Source of the DNA: Betaproteobacteria bacterium
GTDB lineage: Bacteria > Pseudomonadota > Gammaproteobacteria > Burkholderiales > Usitatibacteraceae
Assembly: GCA_016711875.1 (NCBI GenBank)
Contig: JADJSD010000003.1
Coordinates: 620,001 to 684,000 of the forward strand
Direction: 5' to 3'
Length of the DNA: 64,000 nucleotides
The translations under genes and the position numbers were made by a program. The notes below the pieces were generated by a model. The model was not told the origin of the DNA, made no database searches, and was given only the letters and a program-made list of their open reading frames with translations. The first letter of the stretch is position 1. Each line of letters opens with the position of its first letter. Positions 25,964-34,943 of the stretch are shown piece by piece.

Positions 25964-26745
25964 GCGCGACCCCGCCCGACTACGCAAAGGCCAGCGAGGA
26001 CCTCAAGGCGAAGCTGCGCCTGCGGGCCGACCCGATCGCCCTCAAGCTGTTCGAGACGAAGGAATCCATGGAAGCCGTGCGCGGCATCCGCCGCCCCGAG
26101 GCGGGCGTGCGCTTCTCGATGTGCCAGCTCATCGGCCAGGTTCGCTGGCTCGGCTTCACCCTGGGCATCACCCACGACAACGTGATGCCCGACAGCAACT
26201 GCGGCGGCGTGGTGGGGCTCAACGCCCCGGCGCGGAAGTACCTGGACGGCACCATGTTCCACAACGTGTGGTTCGCCACCGTCGAGGCCTCGCGCGAGCA
26301 CCAGGCGAAGATGCCCCGCGTGCCGGCGGGCCGGTACCATGCCCTCGCCGCCTCGCCCCTCGCCAAGGGCCGGCTCGACCCGCCCGACGCGGTGCTGGTG
26401 TACGCGACCCCCGGGCAGATGATCCTGCTCGTGAACGCGCTGCAGCACCGCAAGTACTTCCGGGCCGATTTCACCGTGACGGGCGAGACGGCCTGCGCCG
26501 ATTCCTGGGGCCGCGGGCTCTCGACGGGCGAGCCGAGCATCTCCATCCCCTGCTTCGCCGAGCGGCGCTTCGGCGGCGTGCAGGACGACGAGCTGCTCGT
26601 GTCGCTGCGCATGGAGCACGTGCACGAGGTCCTCGCGGGGCTCGACTGGCTGGCCGGGCGCGGCATCCGCTACCCGATCCCACCCTACGGCCCGCAATGC
26701 GATCCCGCGCCCGCCTTCAAGGTCAACTACGCCGACAAGCTCTGA
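25960..26745 (+). CDS. DUF169 domain protein
   Basis: A 261 aa protein of the DUF169 family. Typical features are LRLRADPIALKLFETKE near residue 18, a conserved cysteine in RFSMCQLIGQVR, and HRKYFRADFTVTGETACADSWG with a further cysteine. DUF169 proteins occur widely in archaea and anaerobic or aromatic-degrading bacteria without assigned function; conserved cysteines and glycine-rich stretches suggest a metal or cofactor site. It overlaps the TIGR04076 gene by four bases and precedes the TctC gene by 33 bp. Confidence 0.82.
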   Translation: MSATPPDYAKASEDLKAKLRLRADPIALKLFETKESMEAVRGIRRPEAGVRFSMCQLIGQVRWLGFTLGITHDNVMPDSNCGGVVGLNAPARKYLDGTMFHNVWFATVEASREHQAKMPRVPAGRYHALAASPLAKGRLDPPDAVLVYATPGQMILLVNALQHRKYFRADFTVTGETACADSWGRGLSTGEPSISIPCFAERRFGGVQDDELLVSLRMEHVHEVLAGLDWLAGRGIRYPIPPYGPQCDPAPAFKVNYADKL

Positions 26746-26778
26746 GCCGACAAGAACGAACCCCGAGGAGAAGCCCCC

Positions 26779-27750
26779 ATGAAACGACGCACGCTCATCC
26801 AGGCCGCCCTGGCCGTCACCCTCGCCCCCGCGCTCGCGCGCGCGCAGGCGTATCCCGCCAAGGCCATCCGCATCGTGAACCCGTTCTCCGCCGGGGGCGG
26901 CCTCGACCAGCTCGCGCGCAACCTCGCCCAGAAGCTCACCGAGTCGCTGGGCCAATCCGTCATCGTCGAGAACCGTACGGGCGCCGGCGGGAACATCGGC
27001 GCGGACCTCGTCGCCAAGGAGAAGGCGGACGGCTACACGCTCCTCATGGGCTCCTCGGCCACGCACGGCATCAGCCCGGCCCTCTACGGCGCGCGCCTGC
27101 CCTTCGATCCCGTGAAGGATTTCACCGCGATCTCGGTGTCCGTCGTGCAGAAGAACGTCCTCGTCGTGAACGCCAACACGCCGGCGAAGAGCGTCGCGGA
27201 ACTGGTCGAGTACGCGCGGGCGAATCCCGGAAAGATCTCCTACGGATCGCCCGGCGCGGGCACCTCGCAGCACCTCTCGGGCGAGCTCTTCCGCCACCTG
27301 GCGAAGGTGGAGATGACGCACGTCCCCTACAAGGGCAGCGCCGCCGCCATGACGGACCTGCTGGGCGACCGGATCACCATGATGTTCACGGACATCCCGA
27401 CCGCCATCCCGCACATCAAGGCCGGGCGCCTGCGCGCCCTGGGCGTCACCTCCGCCCAGCCCTCGCCGGCGCTGCCCGACGTGAAGCCGATCAACGACCA
27501 GGGGCTCGCGGGCTTCGACCTCAAGGCCTGGTACGGCGTGATGGCGCCGGCCAACCTGCCGCCGGGCGTGGCCGAGAAGCTCAATGCCGAGATCACGAAA
27601 GCCCTGAAGAACCCCGAGATGCACGAGAAGCTCATGGCCATGGGCCAGGAGCCGATCGCGCTGGGACTCGCGGAGAGCGACGCCTACGTGAAGCGCGAGA
27701 TCGCCCGCTGGGCGGACGTGGTGAAGCTGAGCGGCGCGAAGGCCGACTGA
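26779..27750 (+). CDS. TctC/Bug-type periplasmic solute-binding protein (first copy)
   Basis: A periplasmic binding protein of the tripartite tricarboxylate transporter (Bug) family, 323 aa, with a signal peptide ending in PALARAQ. Family motifs are RIVNPFSAGGGLDQLARNLAQKL, ENRTGAGGNIGADLVAKEKADGYTLLMG and HVPYKGSAAAMTDLLGDRI. It binds carboxylated compounds. No TctA/TctB membrane genes are in the window, so it must share a transporter encoded elsewhere, as many Bug proteins do, or act as a sensor. Its place inside the UbiD operon marks the imported acid as the probable UbiD substrate. Confidence 0.92.
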   Translation: MKRRTLIQAALAVTLAPALARAQAYPAKAIRIVNPFSAGGGLDQLARNLAQKLTESLGQSVIVENRTGAGGNIGADLVAKEKADGYTLLMGSSATHGISPALYGARLPFDPVKDFTAISVSVVQKNVLVVNANTPAKSVAELVEYARANPGKISYGSPGAGTSQHLSGELFRHLAKVEMTHVPYKGSAAAMTDLLGDRITMMFTDIPTAIPHIKAGRLRALGVTSAQPSPALPDVKPINDQGLAGFDLKAWYGVMAPANLPPGVAEKLNAEITKALKNPEMHEKLMAMGQEPIALGLAESDAYVKREIARWADVVKLSGAKAD

Positions 27751-27778
27751 GCGCCGCCCCTCGAGAAGGAAGAAGTCC

Positions 27779-28399
27779 ATGACCCCATCCGCGACTCCCC
27801 TGCGCCGCCTCATCGTGGGCATTTCCGGCGCTTCCGGGGTGATCTACGGCGTGCGCGCGCTGGAGGTCCTCAAGGCCATCCCGGACATCGAGACGCACCT
27901 GGTGCTCTCCGCGGCGGCCAAGCGCACGCTCGTGGAGGAGACGGACCGCACGGTCGAATCCGTCGAGGCGCTCGCGGACGTGGTGCACGGCCATCGCGAC
28001 ATCGGCGCGGCCATCGCGAGCGGCTCCTTCCGCACGGAGGGGATGCTCGTGGCCCCCTGCTCGATCAAGACGCTCTCGGGCATCGCCCACTGCTACTCGG
28101 ACAACCTGCTCACCCGCGCCGCCGACGTGTGCCTCAAGGAACGCCGCCCGCTGGTGCTGATGGTTCGCGAGATGCCGCTGCATCCCGGGCACATCGAGTT
28201 GATGGCGGCGGCCGCGCGCAACGGCGCCGTGATCGCCCCGCCCGTGCCCGCCTTCTACAACCGACCGGCCACCGTCGACGACATCGTCAACCACTCCGTC
28301 GGCAAGGCCCTCGATCTCTTCGGCATCGGCCACCAGCTCTTCAAGCGCTGGAAGGAGACGGTGGCCGAGGACGCCCTGCGGGCCGCGCGCGACGCCTGA
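27779..28399 (+). CDS. UbiX-family flavin prenyltransferase
   Basis: Makes prenylated FMN from FMN and dimethylallyl phosphate for UbiD-type decarboxylases. The 206 aa length and motifs are standard: GISGASGVIYGVRALEVL at the N-terminus, VAPCSIKTLSGIAHCYSDNLLTRAADV, LMVREMPLHPGHIELM and PAFYNRPATVDDIVNHSVGKALDLFGI. It lies in the same operon as the UbiD gene, three genes downstream, so this locus supplies its own cofactor enzyme. Stop and next start overlap (TGATG). Confidence 0.93.
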   Translation: MTPSATPLRRLIVGISGASGVIYGVRALEVLKAIPDIETHLVLSAAAKRTLVEETDRTVESVEALADVVHGHRDIGAAIASGSFRTEGMLVAPCSIKTLSGIAHCYSDNLLTRAADVCLKERRPLVLMVREMPLHPGHIELMAAAARNGAVIAPPVPAFYNRPATVDDIVNHSVGKALDLFGIGHQLFKRWKETVAEDALRAARDA

Positions 28400-28851
28400 T
28401 GGAGACGGCCCGCGAGCGCGCCCTCGACTATCTCGCCGGCCACCACGTGATGACCCTGGCGACCGCCGGGCCGGATGGCCCCTGGGCCGCGGCCGTGTTC
28501 TACGCGAGCGAGAGGTTCGATCTCTACTTCCTTTCCTCGCCTTCGTCGCGCCATAGCACCGAACTGCGGGCGAACGCCGCCGCGGCGGCCACGGTGCAGG
28601 AGGACTACTCGGACTGGCGCGCGATCCGCGGCGTGCAGATCGAAGGGCGCGTGGAGGAACTCGCCGGGGACGAGGCCGCGCGGGTCCAGGCGATCTACGG
28701 CGCCAAATTTCCGGTCGCGCGCCCCGCCGACGACACGCCCGCGCCGATCGCGGCTGCGCTCTCGAAGGTGCGCTGGTACCGGTTCGCCGCGCGCCGCGCG
28801 TTCTGGATCGACAACGCAGCCGGCTTCGGCAAGCGCGAACAGGTTCTCTAG
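28399..28851 (+). CDS. Pyridoxamine 5'-phosphate oxidase-like (split-barrel FMN) protein
   Basis: A 150 aa protein of the PNPOx-like flavin-binding split-barrel fold (YhbP/UPF0306-like), seen in HHVMTLATAGPDGPWAAAVFYA, DLYFLSSPSSRHSTELRAN and AAAATVQEDYSDWRAIRGVQIEGRVEEL. Such proteins bind FMN, F420 or haem and are often reductases. It is the last gene of the UbiD operon and overlaps UbiX by one base. A flavin protein next to UbiX could hand over or reduce flavin, but that is speculative. The gene ends 15 bp before the convergent gntR copy. Confidence 0.8.
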   Translation: METARERALDYLAGHHVMTLATAGPDGPWAAAVFYASERFDLYFLSSPSSRHSTELRANAAAAATVQEDYSDWRAIRGVQIEGRVEELAGDEAARVQAIYGAKFPVARPADDTPAPIAAALSKVRWYRFAARRAFWIDNAAGFGKREQVL

Positions 28852-28865
28852 CCGGCGAGCGCGGA

Positions 28866-29639
28866 CTACGACTCGCGCGTGAGCGTCTGCGCGAGGTGGA
28901 AGCGCCCCGCCGGGTAGAGGCTCACCGCCGCGTAGAACCGCCCGCCGTCGCCCTTGCAGAAGAGGCGGTACACGGCCCGCAGCGCGGGGCTCCCGGCCCG
29001 CACGCCGAGCACGCGGGCGATGCGCGCCGGCAGCACGCACGCCTCGATCTGCTGCTCCACGCGCTGGACGGGTCCCCCGTGGCCCTGCTCGATGAGCGCG
29101 TGCACCGGGCCTCGTCGGGTGCCGATGCGCGCGACGATGTCGCGGTGCTCCGGGCGCAGGTAGAAATCGGTCCACGACGCGGCACGCCCCGTCTCCGGCG
29201 TCGTGCGGTAGGTGGACACCCGGATCCACGGCTCGCCCACCGCGCAGCCGAGTTCGCCCGCGAGGGCCGCGTCGGCTTTCACGTCCCCGGACTTCACCGG
29301 GTGGATGTCCGTGGCGGCCGAAAAGCGCAGCAGGTCCGCCGTGCTGTGCGCGAGCACGCTGTACTTCGCCTGCGGATCGCGCGCCACCACGACGCTGCCC
29401 ACGCGCGGGCGGCGAGTGAGAAAGCCCTGCCGCTGGAGGGAGGCGAGGGCCGCGCGCGCGGTGAAGCGGCTCACGCCGAAGCGCCCGCACAGTTCCATCT
29501 CGGAAGGCAACGTGGCGCCGACCGGGTAGTCGCCGCCGGCGATGGACTGCGCGAGGGTGTCGGCCACTTCCACGTAGCGCGGCGTGCGGCCTGGCGTCGC
29601 CGGTTGCGCGCGAGAGCGCGGGCGGCGCACCGGGTTCAA
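28866..29639 (-). CDS. GntR-family regulator with UTRA effector domain (second copy)
   Basis: A 257 aa paralogue of the first GntR protein. The helix-turn-helix is GATLPSEMELCGRFGVSRFTARAALASL, followed by LTRRPRVGSVVVARDPQAKY and a UTRA domain ending in FYAAVSLYPAGRFHLAQTL, nearly the same ending as copy one. The start is uncertain; I use TTG 29639, which overlaps the stop of the upstream ligase gene (TTGA) and has GGAG seven nt before it. It is the last gene of the leftward block (enoyl-CoA hydratase, acyl-CoA dehydrogenase, MBL, ligase, gntR) and probably acts on the same operator family. Confidence 0.85.
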   Translation of the reverse strand: MNPVRRPRSRAQPATPGRTPRYVEVADTLAQSIAGGDYPVGATLPSEMELCGRFGVSRFTARAALASLQRQGFLTRRPRVGSVVVARDPQAKYSVLAHSTADLLRFSAATDIHPVKSGDVKADAALAGELGCAVGEPWIRVSTYRTTPETGRAASWTDFYLRPEHRDIVARIGTRRGPVHALIEQGHGGPVQRVEQQIEACVLPARIARVLGVRAGSPALRAVYRLFCKGDGGRFYAAVSLYPAGRFHLAQTLTRES

Positions 29640-31738
29640 GCGCCGGGCTCCGGGCAGGCGATCACGGCGTCGAGCGCCATCACGCCCTGCCCCTTCGGCA
29701 GCACGATCAACGGGTTCACGTCCATCTCGGCGAGTCGATCGGCGTGGCGCGCCGCGAACTGCGACAGGCGCACCATGGCCGCGACGAGCGCATCGACGTC
29801 CGCTTCCGGCTGGCCGCGAAAGCCCGCGAGGAGCGTCGAGGCCTTCGTGAGGCCGACGAGCCGGCGGGCACCCTCGGGACTCAGCGGGCACAGGCCGAAG
29901 GCGACGTCGCGGAAAAGTTCGACCGACACGCCGCCCAGGCCGAACATGAGAACGGGGCCGAAGTCGGCGTCGCGCTTGATCCCGAGCACGACCTCCACGC
30001 CGCGCGGCGCCATCGACTCGACGAGAAAGCCGCGGATGGAGGGGCCCGCGGAACGGCGGACCATGTCGATCGCGGCCTGCTGCGCGGCCTCCGGTGTGGC
30101 GAGCGCGAGCGCCACGAGCCCGAGTTCGCTCTTGTGCGCGACGCCCTCGGCGAGCCCCTTCACGACCACGGGGCCGCCCAGTTCCCGCGCGAGCGGCAGC
30201 ACGTCCTCGACCCGCGTCGCCACGCGGGAGGCCGGCACCGCGATGCCGAGCCTCACGAGCAAGGCCTTCGATCGCACCTCGTCCACGAGCGACCCGGGTG
30301 GCAGGTCCGGCAAGCTTTCCCCGGGAATGCCCGGCGCAACGACGGGACGACGCGCCGCGCGCACCTGCCCGATGAGGGTGGCCGCGGCTCGCAGGCTGCG
30401 CAGCACGGGAATGCCGAGCTCCCGCGCGCGCTCGAAGCCCGCCTCCTGCGGGTAGCCCGACACCGGCACGACGGCACCCGCCTTGCGGTGCGGACCCAGC
30501 ACGTCGAGCGCCTGTCCCAGCATGAGCTTCGAGCGCTCGTCGCGGGGAGCGCCCACACCCACCCACAGGACCGAGTCGATGCCCTCGTCCTCGATCGCCA
30601 CGGCGAGGCTCGTGCGCGGCAGCTCGGGATCGGAGAAGACGCCGCCGCCCACGTCCAGCGGGTTGCCGCCCTTCACGTAAGACGGCAGGATCGCCTCCAG
30701 GCGCGCCATCGTGCCCGGCGCGAGCGGCGGAATCGGCACGCCGGAACCCTGGCATTCGTCCGCAAGGATCGAGGCCGCGCCGCCGGAGAGCGTGAAGACG
30801 AGGAGCCCGCCGTCGCCCACGGGCGCACGGGATTTCCACGACGTGAGGAGCGCCGCGGCCGGCATGAGGTCCTCGCTCTCGGCCACGCGCAGGATGCCTT
30901 GCTCGCGGCAGACGGCCGAGAACACCTCGTCGGAGCCGGCCAGTGCGCCCGTGTGAGACATCACCGCCTGGCGGCCCAGCTCGGAAGCCCCGGCCTTGAA
31001 TGCGACGATGGGCTTCCCGCAAGCTCTCGCGGCCCGTGCGACTTCGAGGAACCGCCTCGGCTGGTGCAGGCCCTCGATCATCAGCGCGATCACGTCGATG
31101 GCCGGATCGGCGAGCAGGTGCTCCACGATCTCCTCCATGCCGATGTCCATCGCGTTGCCGACGTGGGCGTAGAGCCCGAGGTCGGCGCCGGCGTCCTCCG
31201 CGTTCAGGATCAGCCCGCCCATCATCGCGCCGCTCTGGGTGACGAGGGCGATGCGGCCGGGGCGGCGGTGGGCCATCGATTCGAAGGAGCTGTTGTAGCC
31301 GAGCGACATGCCGATCGCGGGGTTGCCGGCACCCAGGCAATTGGGGCCCAGGAGGCGGAGGGAACTGCCCGCGAGCAGGTCGCGAAGGCGGCTCGCGCGC
31401 GCCTCGCCCTCCGGCCCCTGCTCCTCCCAGCCGGCGCTGCAGGCCACCACGACCTTCACGCCGGCATCCCGGCAGGCGGCGACGGCCTCGAGCGTCGCCT
31501 CGGCGTTGAGCGCGATCATCGCGAGGTCGGGCACCCCGGGCAGGTCGGCAAGCAACGGGTAGCAGCGCGCGCCGAAGAGTTCGGGGTACTTCGGGTTGAT
31601 CGGGTAGAGCCCGCCCTTGAAGCCCAGGCGCAGGCAGTTGCGAAGGCCCCGGGAGGCGGGCGTGTTGGGGCGCTCCGAGGCGCCGATGAAGGCGATGGAG
31701 GACGGGCGGAAAAGCGGGTCGAGGCGCGAGGCGGTCAT
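29636..31738 (-). CDS. Acetate--CoA ligase (ADP-forming)-like acyl-CoA synthetase, fused subunits
   Basis: A 700 aa single-chain enzyme of the NDP-forming acyl-CoA synthetase superfamily. It has a CoA-binding Rossmann domain (SIAFIGASERPNTPASRGLRN near residue 14), a succinyl-CoA-synthetase-like flavodoxin domain with the phospho-His segment absent from what I can read with certainty, and a C-terminal ATP-grasp domain with GGPVVVKGLAEGVAHKSELG. It would activate a carboxylic acid to its CoA thioester. Gene order with an acyl-CoA dehydrogenase and enoyl-CoA hydratase suggests it primes beta-oxidation of the acid. A protein acetyltransferase function, known for related fused proteins, is less likely because no GNAT domain is seen. 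Confidence 0.88.
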   Translation of the reverse strand: MTASRLDPLFRPSSIAFIGASERPNTPASRGLRNCLRLGFKGGLYPINPKYPELFGARCYPLLADLPGVPDLAMIALNAEATLEAVAACRDAGVKVVVACSAGWEEQGPEGEARASRLRDLLAGSSLRLLGPNCLGAGNPAIGMSLGYNSSFESMAHRRPGRIALVTQSGAMMGGLILNAEDAGADLGLYAHVGNAMDIGMEEIVEHLLADPAIDVIALMIEGLHQPRRFLEVARAARACGKPIVAFKAGASELGRQAVMSHTGALAGSDEVFSAVCREQGILRVAESEDLMPAAALLTSWKSRAPVGDGGLLVFTLSGGAASILADECQGSGVPIPPLAPGTMARLEAILPSYVKGGNPLDVGGGVFSDPELPRTSLAVAIEDEGIDSVLWVGVGAPRDERSKLMLGQALDVLGPHRKAGAVVPVSGYPQEAGFERARELGIPVLRSLRAAATLIGQVRAARRPVVAPGIPGESLPDLPPGSLVDEVRSKALLVRLGIAVPASRVATRVEDVLPLARELGGPVVVKGLAEGVAHKSELGLVALALATPEAAQQAAIDMVRRSAGPSIRGFLVESMAPRGVEVVLGIKRDADFGPVLMFGLGGVSVELFRDVAFGLCPLSPEGARRLVGLTKASTLLAGFRGQPEADVDALVAAMVRLSQFAARHADRLAEMDVNPLIVLPKGQGVMALDAVIACPEPGA

Positions 31739-31744
31739 GGCGGA

Positions 31745-32842
31745 TCAGGCGCGGACGAAGTGGCGCCGGCCGTCGTTGTCGAGGTCCGAGCGCAGCACGC
31801 CCTCGCCTTCCAGGAAGTTCAGGTGCGCCACGCCTTCGCCCAGGCCGAAGCCGAGCTCCTCGTTGCGCAGGGGGCGGCCGAAGAGCACCGGCAGCAGCTC
31901 GTGGCAGGTGACGGGGCGCTCGCAGGCGTCCGCGACCGCCTGCAGCCGCTCCTCGTGGTGCTGGCGGATCTCGTCCACGCGCGCCGCGATGCCGTGCAGC
32001 GGCTGCTTGTGCGAAGGCAGCAGCAGCGGATCCTCGCCGAGCGCCGTGAACGCCTCCAGCGACTCGAGGTACGAGCGAAGGGGATTCGGGTCCCCGCCGG
32101 GCCACACGCCGATGTTGGGCGTGATCTTCGGCAGGACCTGGTCGCCCCCGATGACGATCTCCCCGGCCTCGTCGACGAGGCTCAGGTGATCGGGCGAGTG
32201 CCCCCGGCCGACGACCGGCTTCCACATCCGGCCACCCATCGCGAAAGGGGTACCGGTGTCGATGAGATCGACATGATCCGGCAGCGCGTGCACCTGGACC
32301 GAATAGCGGGGCATGCGCTCGAGCAGCGTCGCGACGAGCGCCTGCGGCAGTCCGTGCTCGTGCCAGAAAGGCGTGCGCTCGGCAACCACGTCGCGCTTCG
32401 GGTCGGCGTACCGCCCGGCGACGGCGAGTTCGCCGGCCGTCATCGCCATCGGCACGCCGAAGCGCCCGGCCAGCCAGCCGGCGAGTCCCACGTGGTCCGG
32501 ATGGTGGTGCGTCACCACGATGCGGCGCACGGCGCGGTCGCAGACGCTGCGATGCGCGAACACCGCCTCCCACGATTCGCGGCTCGCTGGCGTGTCGAGG
32601 CCGCAGTCGACGATGGTCCACCCGTCGCCCTCGTCGACCAGGTACACGTTGATGTGGTTGAGCGCGAAAGGCAGCGGCAGGCGCACCAGCAGGATGCCCT
32701 CGGCGATGGCCACCGGCGTGGCGAGGGCGATATCCGCCTCGTGGTAGCGGACGGGATGCGTGCGTTCGCGACGGGGCCACAGCGCCTCGCCGATAAGGGG
32801 GGGGCTCTGCCGGCGAGCCGGGGATGCGGGGATCGTTTCCAA
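31745..32842 (-). CDS. MBL-fold metallo-hydrolase
   Basis: A metallo-beta-lactamase-fold hydrolase of 365 aa. The metal-binding motif HHHPDHVGLAGWLAGRFG is intact, and further ligands are likely in GRGHSPDHLSLVDEAGEIV. It has a C-terminal winged-helix-like extension (HHEERLQAVADACERPVTCHELLP), which resembles LACTB2-like hydrolases. It could be a thioesterase or a hydrolase for a pathway intermediate. The start is TTG 32842, seven nt after the stop of the acyl-CoA dehydrogenase; no better start is in frame. It lies in the middle of the leftward catabolic block. Confidence 0.85.
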   Translation of the reverse strand: METIPASPARRQSPPLIGEALWPRRERTHPVRYHEADIALATPVAIAEGILLVRLPLPFALNHINVYLVDEGDGWTIVDCGLDTPASRESWEAVFAHRSVCDRAVRRIVVTHHHPDHVGLAGWLAGRFGVPMAMTAGELAVAGRYADPKRDVVAERTPFWHEHGLPQALVATLLERMPRYSVQVHALPDHVDLIDTGTPFAMGGRMWKPVVGRGHSPDHLSLVDEAGEIVIGGDQVLPKITPNIGVWPGGDPNPLRSYLESLEAFTALGEDPLLLPSHKQPLHGIAARVDEIRQHHEERLQAVADACERPVTCHELLPVLFGRPLRNEELGFGLGEGVAHLNFLEGEGVLRSDLDNDGRRHFVRA

Positions 32843-32848
32843 GGTCGC

Positions 32849-33994
32849 CTAGAGCCCCATCTGCTTCGCGATGATCGTGCGCTGGATCTCCGAGGCGCCC
32901 GCGCCGATCATGCCGATGCGCGAGTCGCGGAAGAAAAGCTCCATGTCGTATTCCTCGAGGACGCCGTAGCCGCCCATCACCTGCACGCCGTTGTTCGCGA
33001 TGTCGAAGAGCGCCTCGGAAGCGTAGAGCTTCGCCATCGACATCTCCTTGAAGCACGGCAGGCCCGCGGAGAGCATCCAGGCCACGCGATAGCCGAGCAG
33101 GCGCGCGATGTCCGCCTTCATCTGCATGTCGGCTAGCTTGTGCTGCACGGCCTGGAACTTCGAGATGGGCTGGCCGAACTGCCGGCGGTCCTTGGCGTAA
33201 CGCACGGCGTAGTCGACGATGGCCTGCGCGGTGCCCGCATACATCATCGCGACGCTCATGCGCTCCACGCCCAGGCCCTGGTTGAGGCCCGTCCAGCCCT
33301 CGTGGAGCGTTCCCATCATCCGCTCGCGCGGCACCCGCACGTCGCGGTAGAACACCTCGTTCGTGTGGGTGGCGGTGCGGCCCAGTTGCTTGAGGGGGCG
33401 GATCTCGATGCCGGGCGAGCGCGCATCCACCAGGAAGATCGTGATGCCGTGGTGCTTCCTCTCGGGCTGGCGGATCGTGCGCGTCACCGTGACGATGTGG
33501 TCGGCCACGTGGGCGCAGGTGGTGAACATCTTCTGGCCGTTCAGGACGAAGTGATCGCCCTCCTCGGCCGCGAAGAGCTCCACGGAGGCCGCGTCCGAGC
33601 CCACGTTGGGTTCCGACAGGGCGAAGGCCGTCTTCACCTCGCCCGAGACGATCTTCGGGATGAATTCGCGCTTCTGCGCCTCGGTCCCGTAGAGGAGGAT
33701 GTTGTAGCCGCCCAGCACGACCGTGGTGAAGTACGACGACCCGGCGCCGTACCAGCCGTAGCCCGCCTCCTCGAGGAAGATCGCGAGCTCGATCGGCCCC
33801 AGGCCCGCGCCGCCGTAGGCCTCGGGAAAGGGAATGCCCATCCAGCCCTGCGCCGCCATCTTGGCGTAGAGCTCGGACGGGAACCGGTCGTTGTCGCTGC
33901 AGGCCCGGATGTACTCGCGCGTGCACTCCTTCGCCATGAACCGGCGAACCGATTCCCGGAACATCTCCTGCTCCTGCGTGAACCCGAGTTCCAT
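32849..33994 (-). CDS. Acyl-CoA dehydrogenase family protein
   Basis: FAD-dependent acyl-CoA dehydrogenase, 381 aa. Family motifs are LGFTQEQEMFRESVRRFM at the start, FALSEPNVGSDAASVEL (FAD contact), FTTCAHVADHIVTVTRT, and the C-terminal GGYGVLEEYDMELFFRDSR with IGAGASEIQRTIIAKQMGL. It is second in the leftward block after the enoyl-CoA hydratase and would introduce the double bond that the hydratase then uses. The chain length or aromatic nature of its substrate cannot be read from the sequence. Confidence 0.93.
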   Translation of the reverse strand: MELGFTQEQEMFRESVRRFMAKECTREYIRACSDNDRFPSELYAKMAAQGWMGIPFPEAYGGAGLGPIELAIFLEEAGYGWYGAGSSYFTTVVLGGYNILLYGTEAQKREFIPKIVSGEVKTAFALSEPNVGSDAASVELFAAEEGDHFVLNGQKMFTTCAHVADHIVTVTRTIRQPERKHHGITIFLVDARSPGIEIRPLKQLGRTATHTNEVFYRDVRVPRERMMGTLHEGWTGLNQGLGVERMSVAMMYAGTAQAIVDYAVRYAKDRRQFGQPISKFQAVQHKLADMQMKADIARLLGYRVAWMLSAGLPCFKEMSMAKLYASEALFDIANNGVQVMGGYGVLEEYDMELFFRDSRIGMIGAGASEIQRTIIAKQMGL

Positions 33995-34025
33995 CCGGTC
34001 TGTCTCCTGCCGCTCGTCGTCTGGT

Positions 34026-34820
34026 TCAGTCGCCCGGCCGTCCCACGGCCTTGCTTTCGAGAAAGGCCCGCACCGCGGCTCGATGCTCGTCCGTCTTGAA
34101 GGCGGCGCCGAGCTCGAGGGCCTCCATCTCCAGCACGGCCTCCAGGTCCATCGCCTGCGCCCGGTGGAGCATCGACTTGATCCGCCCGATCGCCACCGGC
34201 GGCATCGCCGCCAGGCGCGCGGCGAGCCTTGCGGTGGCCGCCGCGAGATCCGCGTGCGCGACGACCTCGTTCACGAGTCCGATGCGCCCGGCCTCGGTGG
34301 CGTCGATCATGTCCGCGGTGAGGAGAAGCTCCATCGCCTTCGGAAAACCCACCGCACGCGCGAGGAGCCGCGAACAGCCGAATTCCGGCGCGAGGCCCAG
34401 GCGCGCGAACGGGAAGGCGAAGCGCGCGCGATCGGATGCGATGCGGAAGTCGCACGCGAGCGCGATCGTGGCCCCCCCGCCCACCGCGGCGCCGTTCACG
34501 CTCGCGATGACGGGCTTGGGCGAGCCGGCGAGGCAACGTACCAGTTCGTTGGGTCCGGTGCGGATGCGCTCCCGCCATTCGGCCTCGGTCTTGCCGGCGC
34601 CGCGCTCGAAGGTGTCCTTGAAATCGCCGCCGGCGCAGAACGCCTCGCCCTCGCCGGTGATGACGATGACGCGCACCGAGCCGTCGGCGATGGCTTCCTC
34701 GCAGGCGGCTCGAAGCTGGCGGGTCGTCGTGTCACCGAGCGCGTTGCGGCGCGCCGGGCGGTTGAACGCGATGCGCGCCACCGCGCCGTCCTTCCCGCAG
34801 GTGAGGTCGGCGTGGCTCAT
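34026..34820 (-). CDS. Enoyl-CoA hydratase/isomerase
   Basis: A crotonase-fold enzyme, 264 aa. Visible are the oxyanion-hole segments GEGEAFCAGGDFKDTFERG and ASVNGAAVGGGATIALACDFRIAS and the conserved AELGLAPEFG-like stretch, seen as FARLGLAPEFGCSRLLAR. I chose ATG 34820. A longer frame from 34868 would begin inside the operator and -10 element, so it is not used. It is the promoter-proximal gene of the leftward block, directly downstream of the operator at 34856-34867. Confidence 0.92.
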   Translation of the reverse strand: MSHADLTCGKDGAVARIAFNRPARRNALGDTTTRQLRAACEEAIADGSVRVIVITGEGEAFCAGGDFKDTFERGAGKTEAEWRERIRTGPNELVRCLAGSPKPVIASVNGAAVGGGATIALACDFRIASDRARFAFPFARLGLAPEFGCSRLLARAVGFPKAMELLLTADMIDATEAGRIGLVNEVVAHADLAAATARLAARLAAMPPVAIGRIKSMLHRAQAMDLEAVLEMEALELGAAFKTDEHRAAVRAFLESKAVGRPGD

Positions 34821-34855
34821 CGCCCGCGCGCGGGGCCGGTCCCGATCCGCTTCAT

Positions 34856-34893
34856 TTGTCCGGACCATAACGGCTGCGGGGCCGCGCTGTCAA
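34856..34893 (-). promoter_or_regulatory. Promoter and GntR operator of the leftward catabolic block
   Basis: On the minus strand TTGACA (34893-34888) is followed after 18 bp by TATGGT (34869-34864), and the operator TTGTCCGGACCA is read on the plus strand at 34856-34867 (TGGTCCGGACAA on the minus strand), overlapping the -10. It is the same 12-mer as at 23987 and 34970. This would place the enoyl-CoA hydratase, dehydrogenase, MBL, ligase and second gntR genes under one regulator. Confidence 0.65.
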
Positions 34894-34943
34894 TCGCGCA
34901 CGCCCGTCGGGCCGGGCACGGATGCCAAGCGGCCGGGCCCGCG

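Noticed and set aside
24047..28399. Ubiquinone-biosynthesis ubiD/ubiX
   Set aside because: Operon partners (TctC, DUF169, GntR control) indicate a catabolic role and the UbiD sequence departs from the housekeeping form.
28866..33926. One continuous 1686-codon frame on the minus strand
   Set aside because: Only its last 257 codons encode a protein (the second GntR); the rest is a shadow of the ligase, MBL and dehydrogenase genes.
34821..34868. N-terminal extension of the enoyl-CoA hydratase from ATG 34868
   Set aside because: The same operator and -10 sequence would be translated; the conserved domain begins after ATG 34820.
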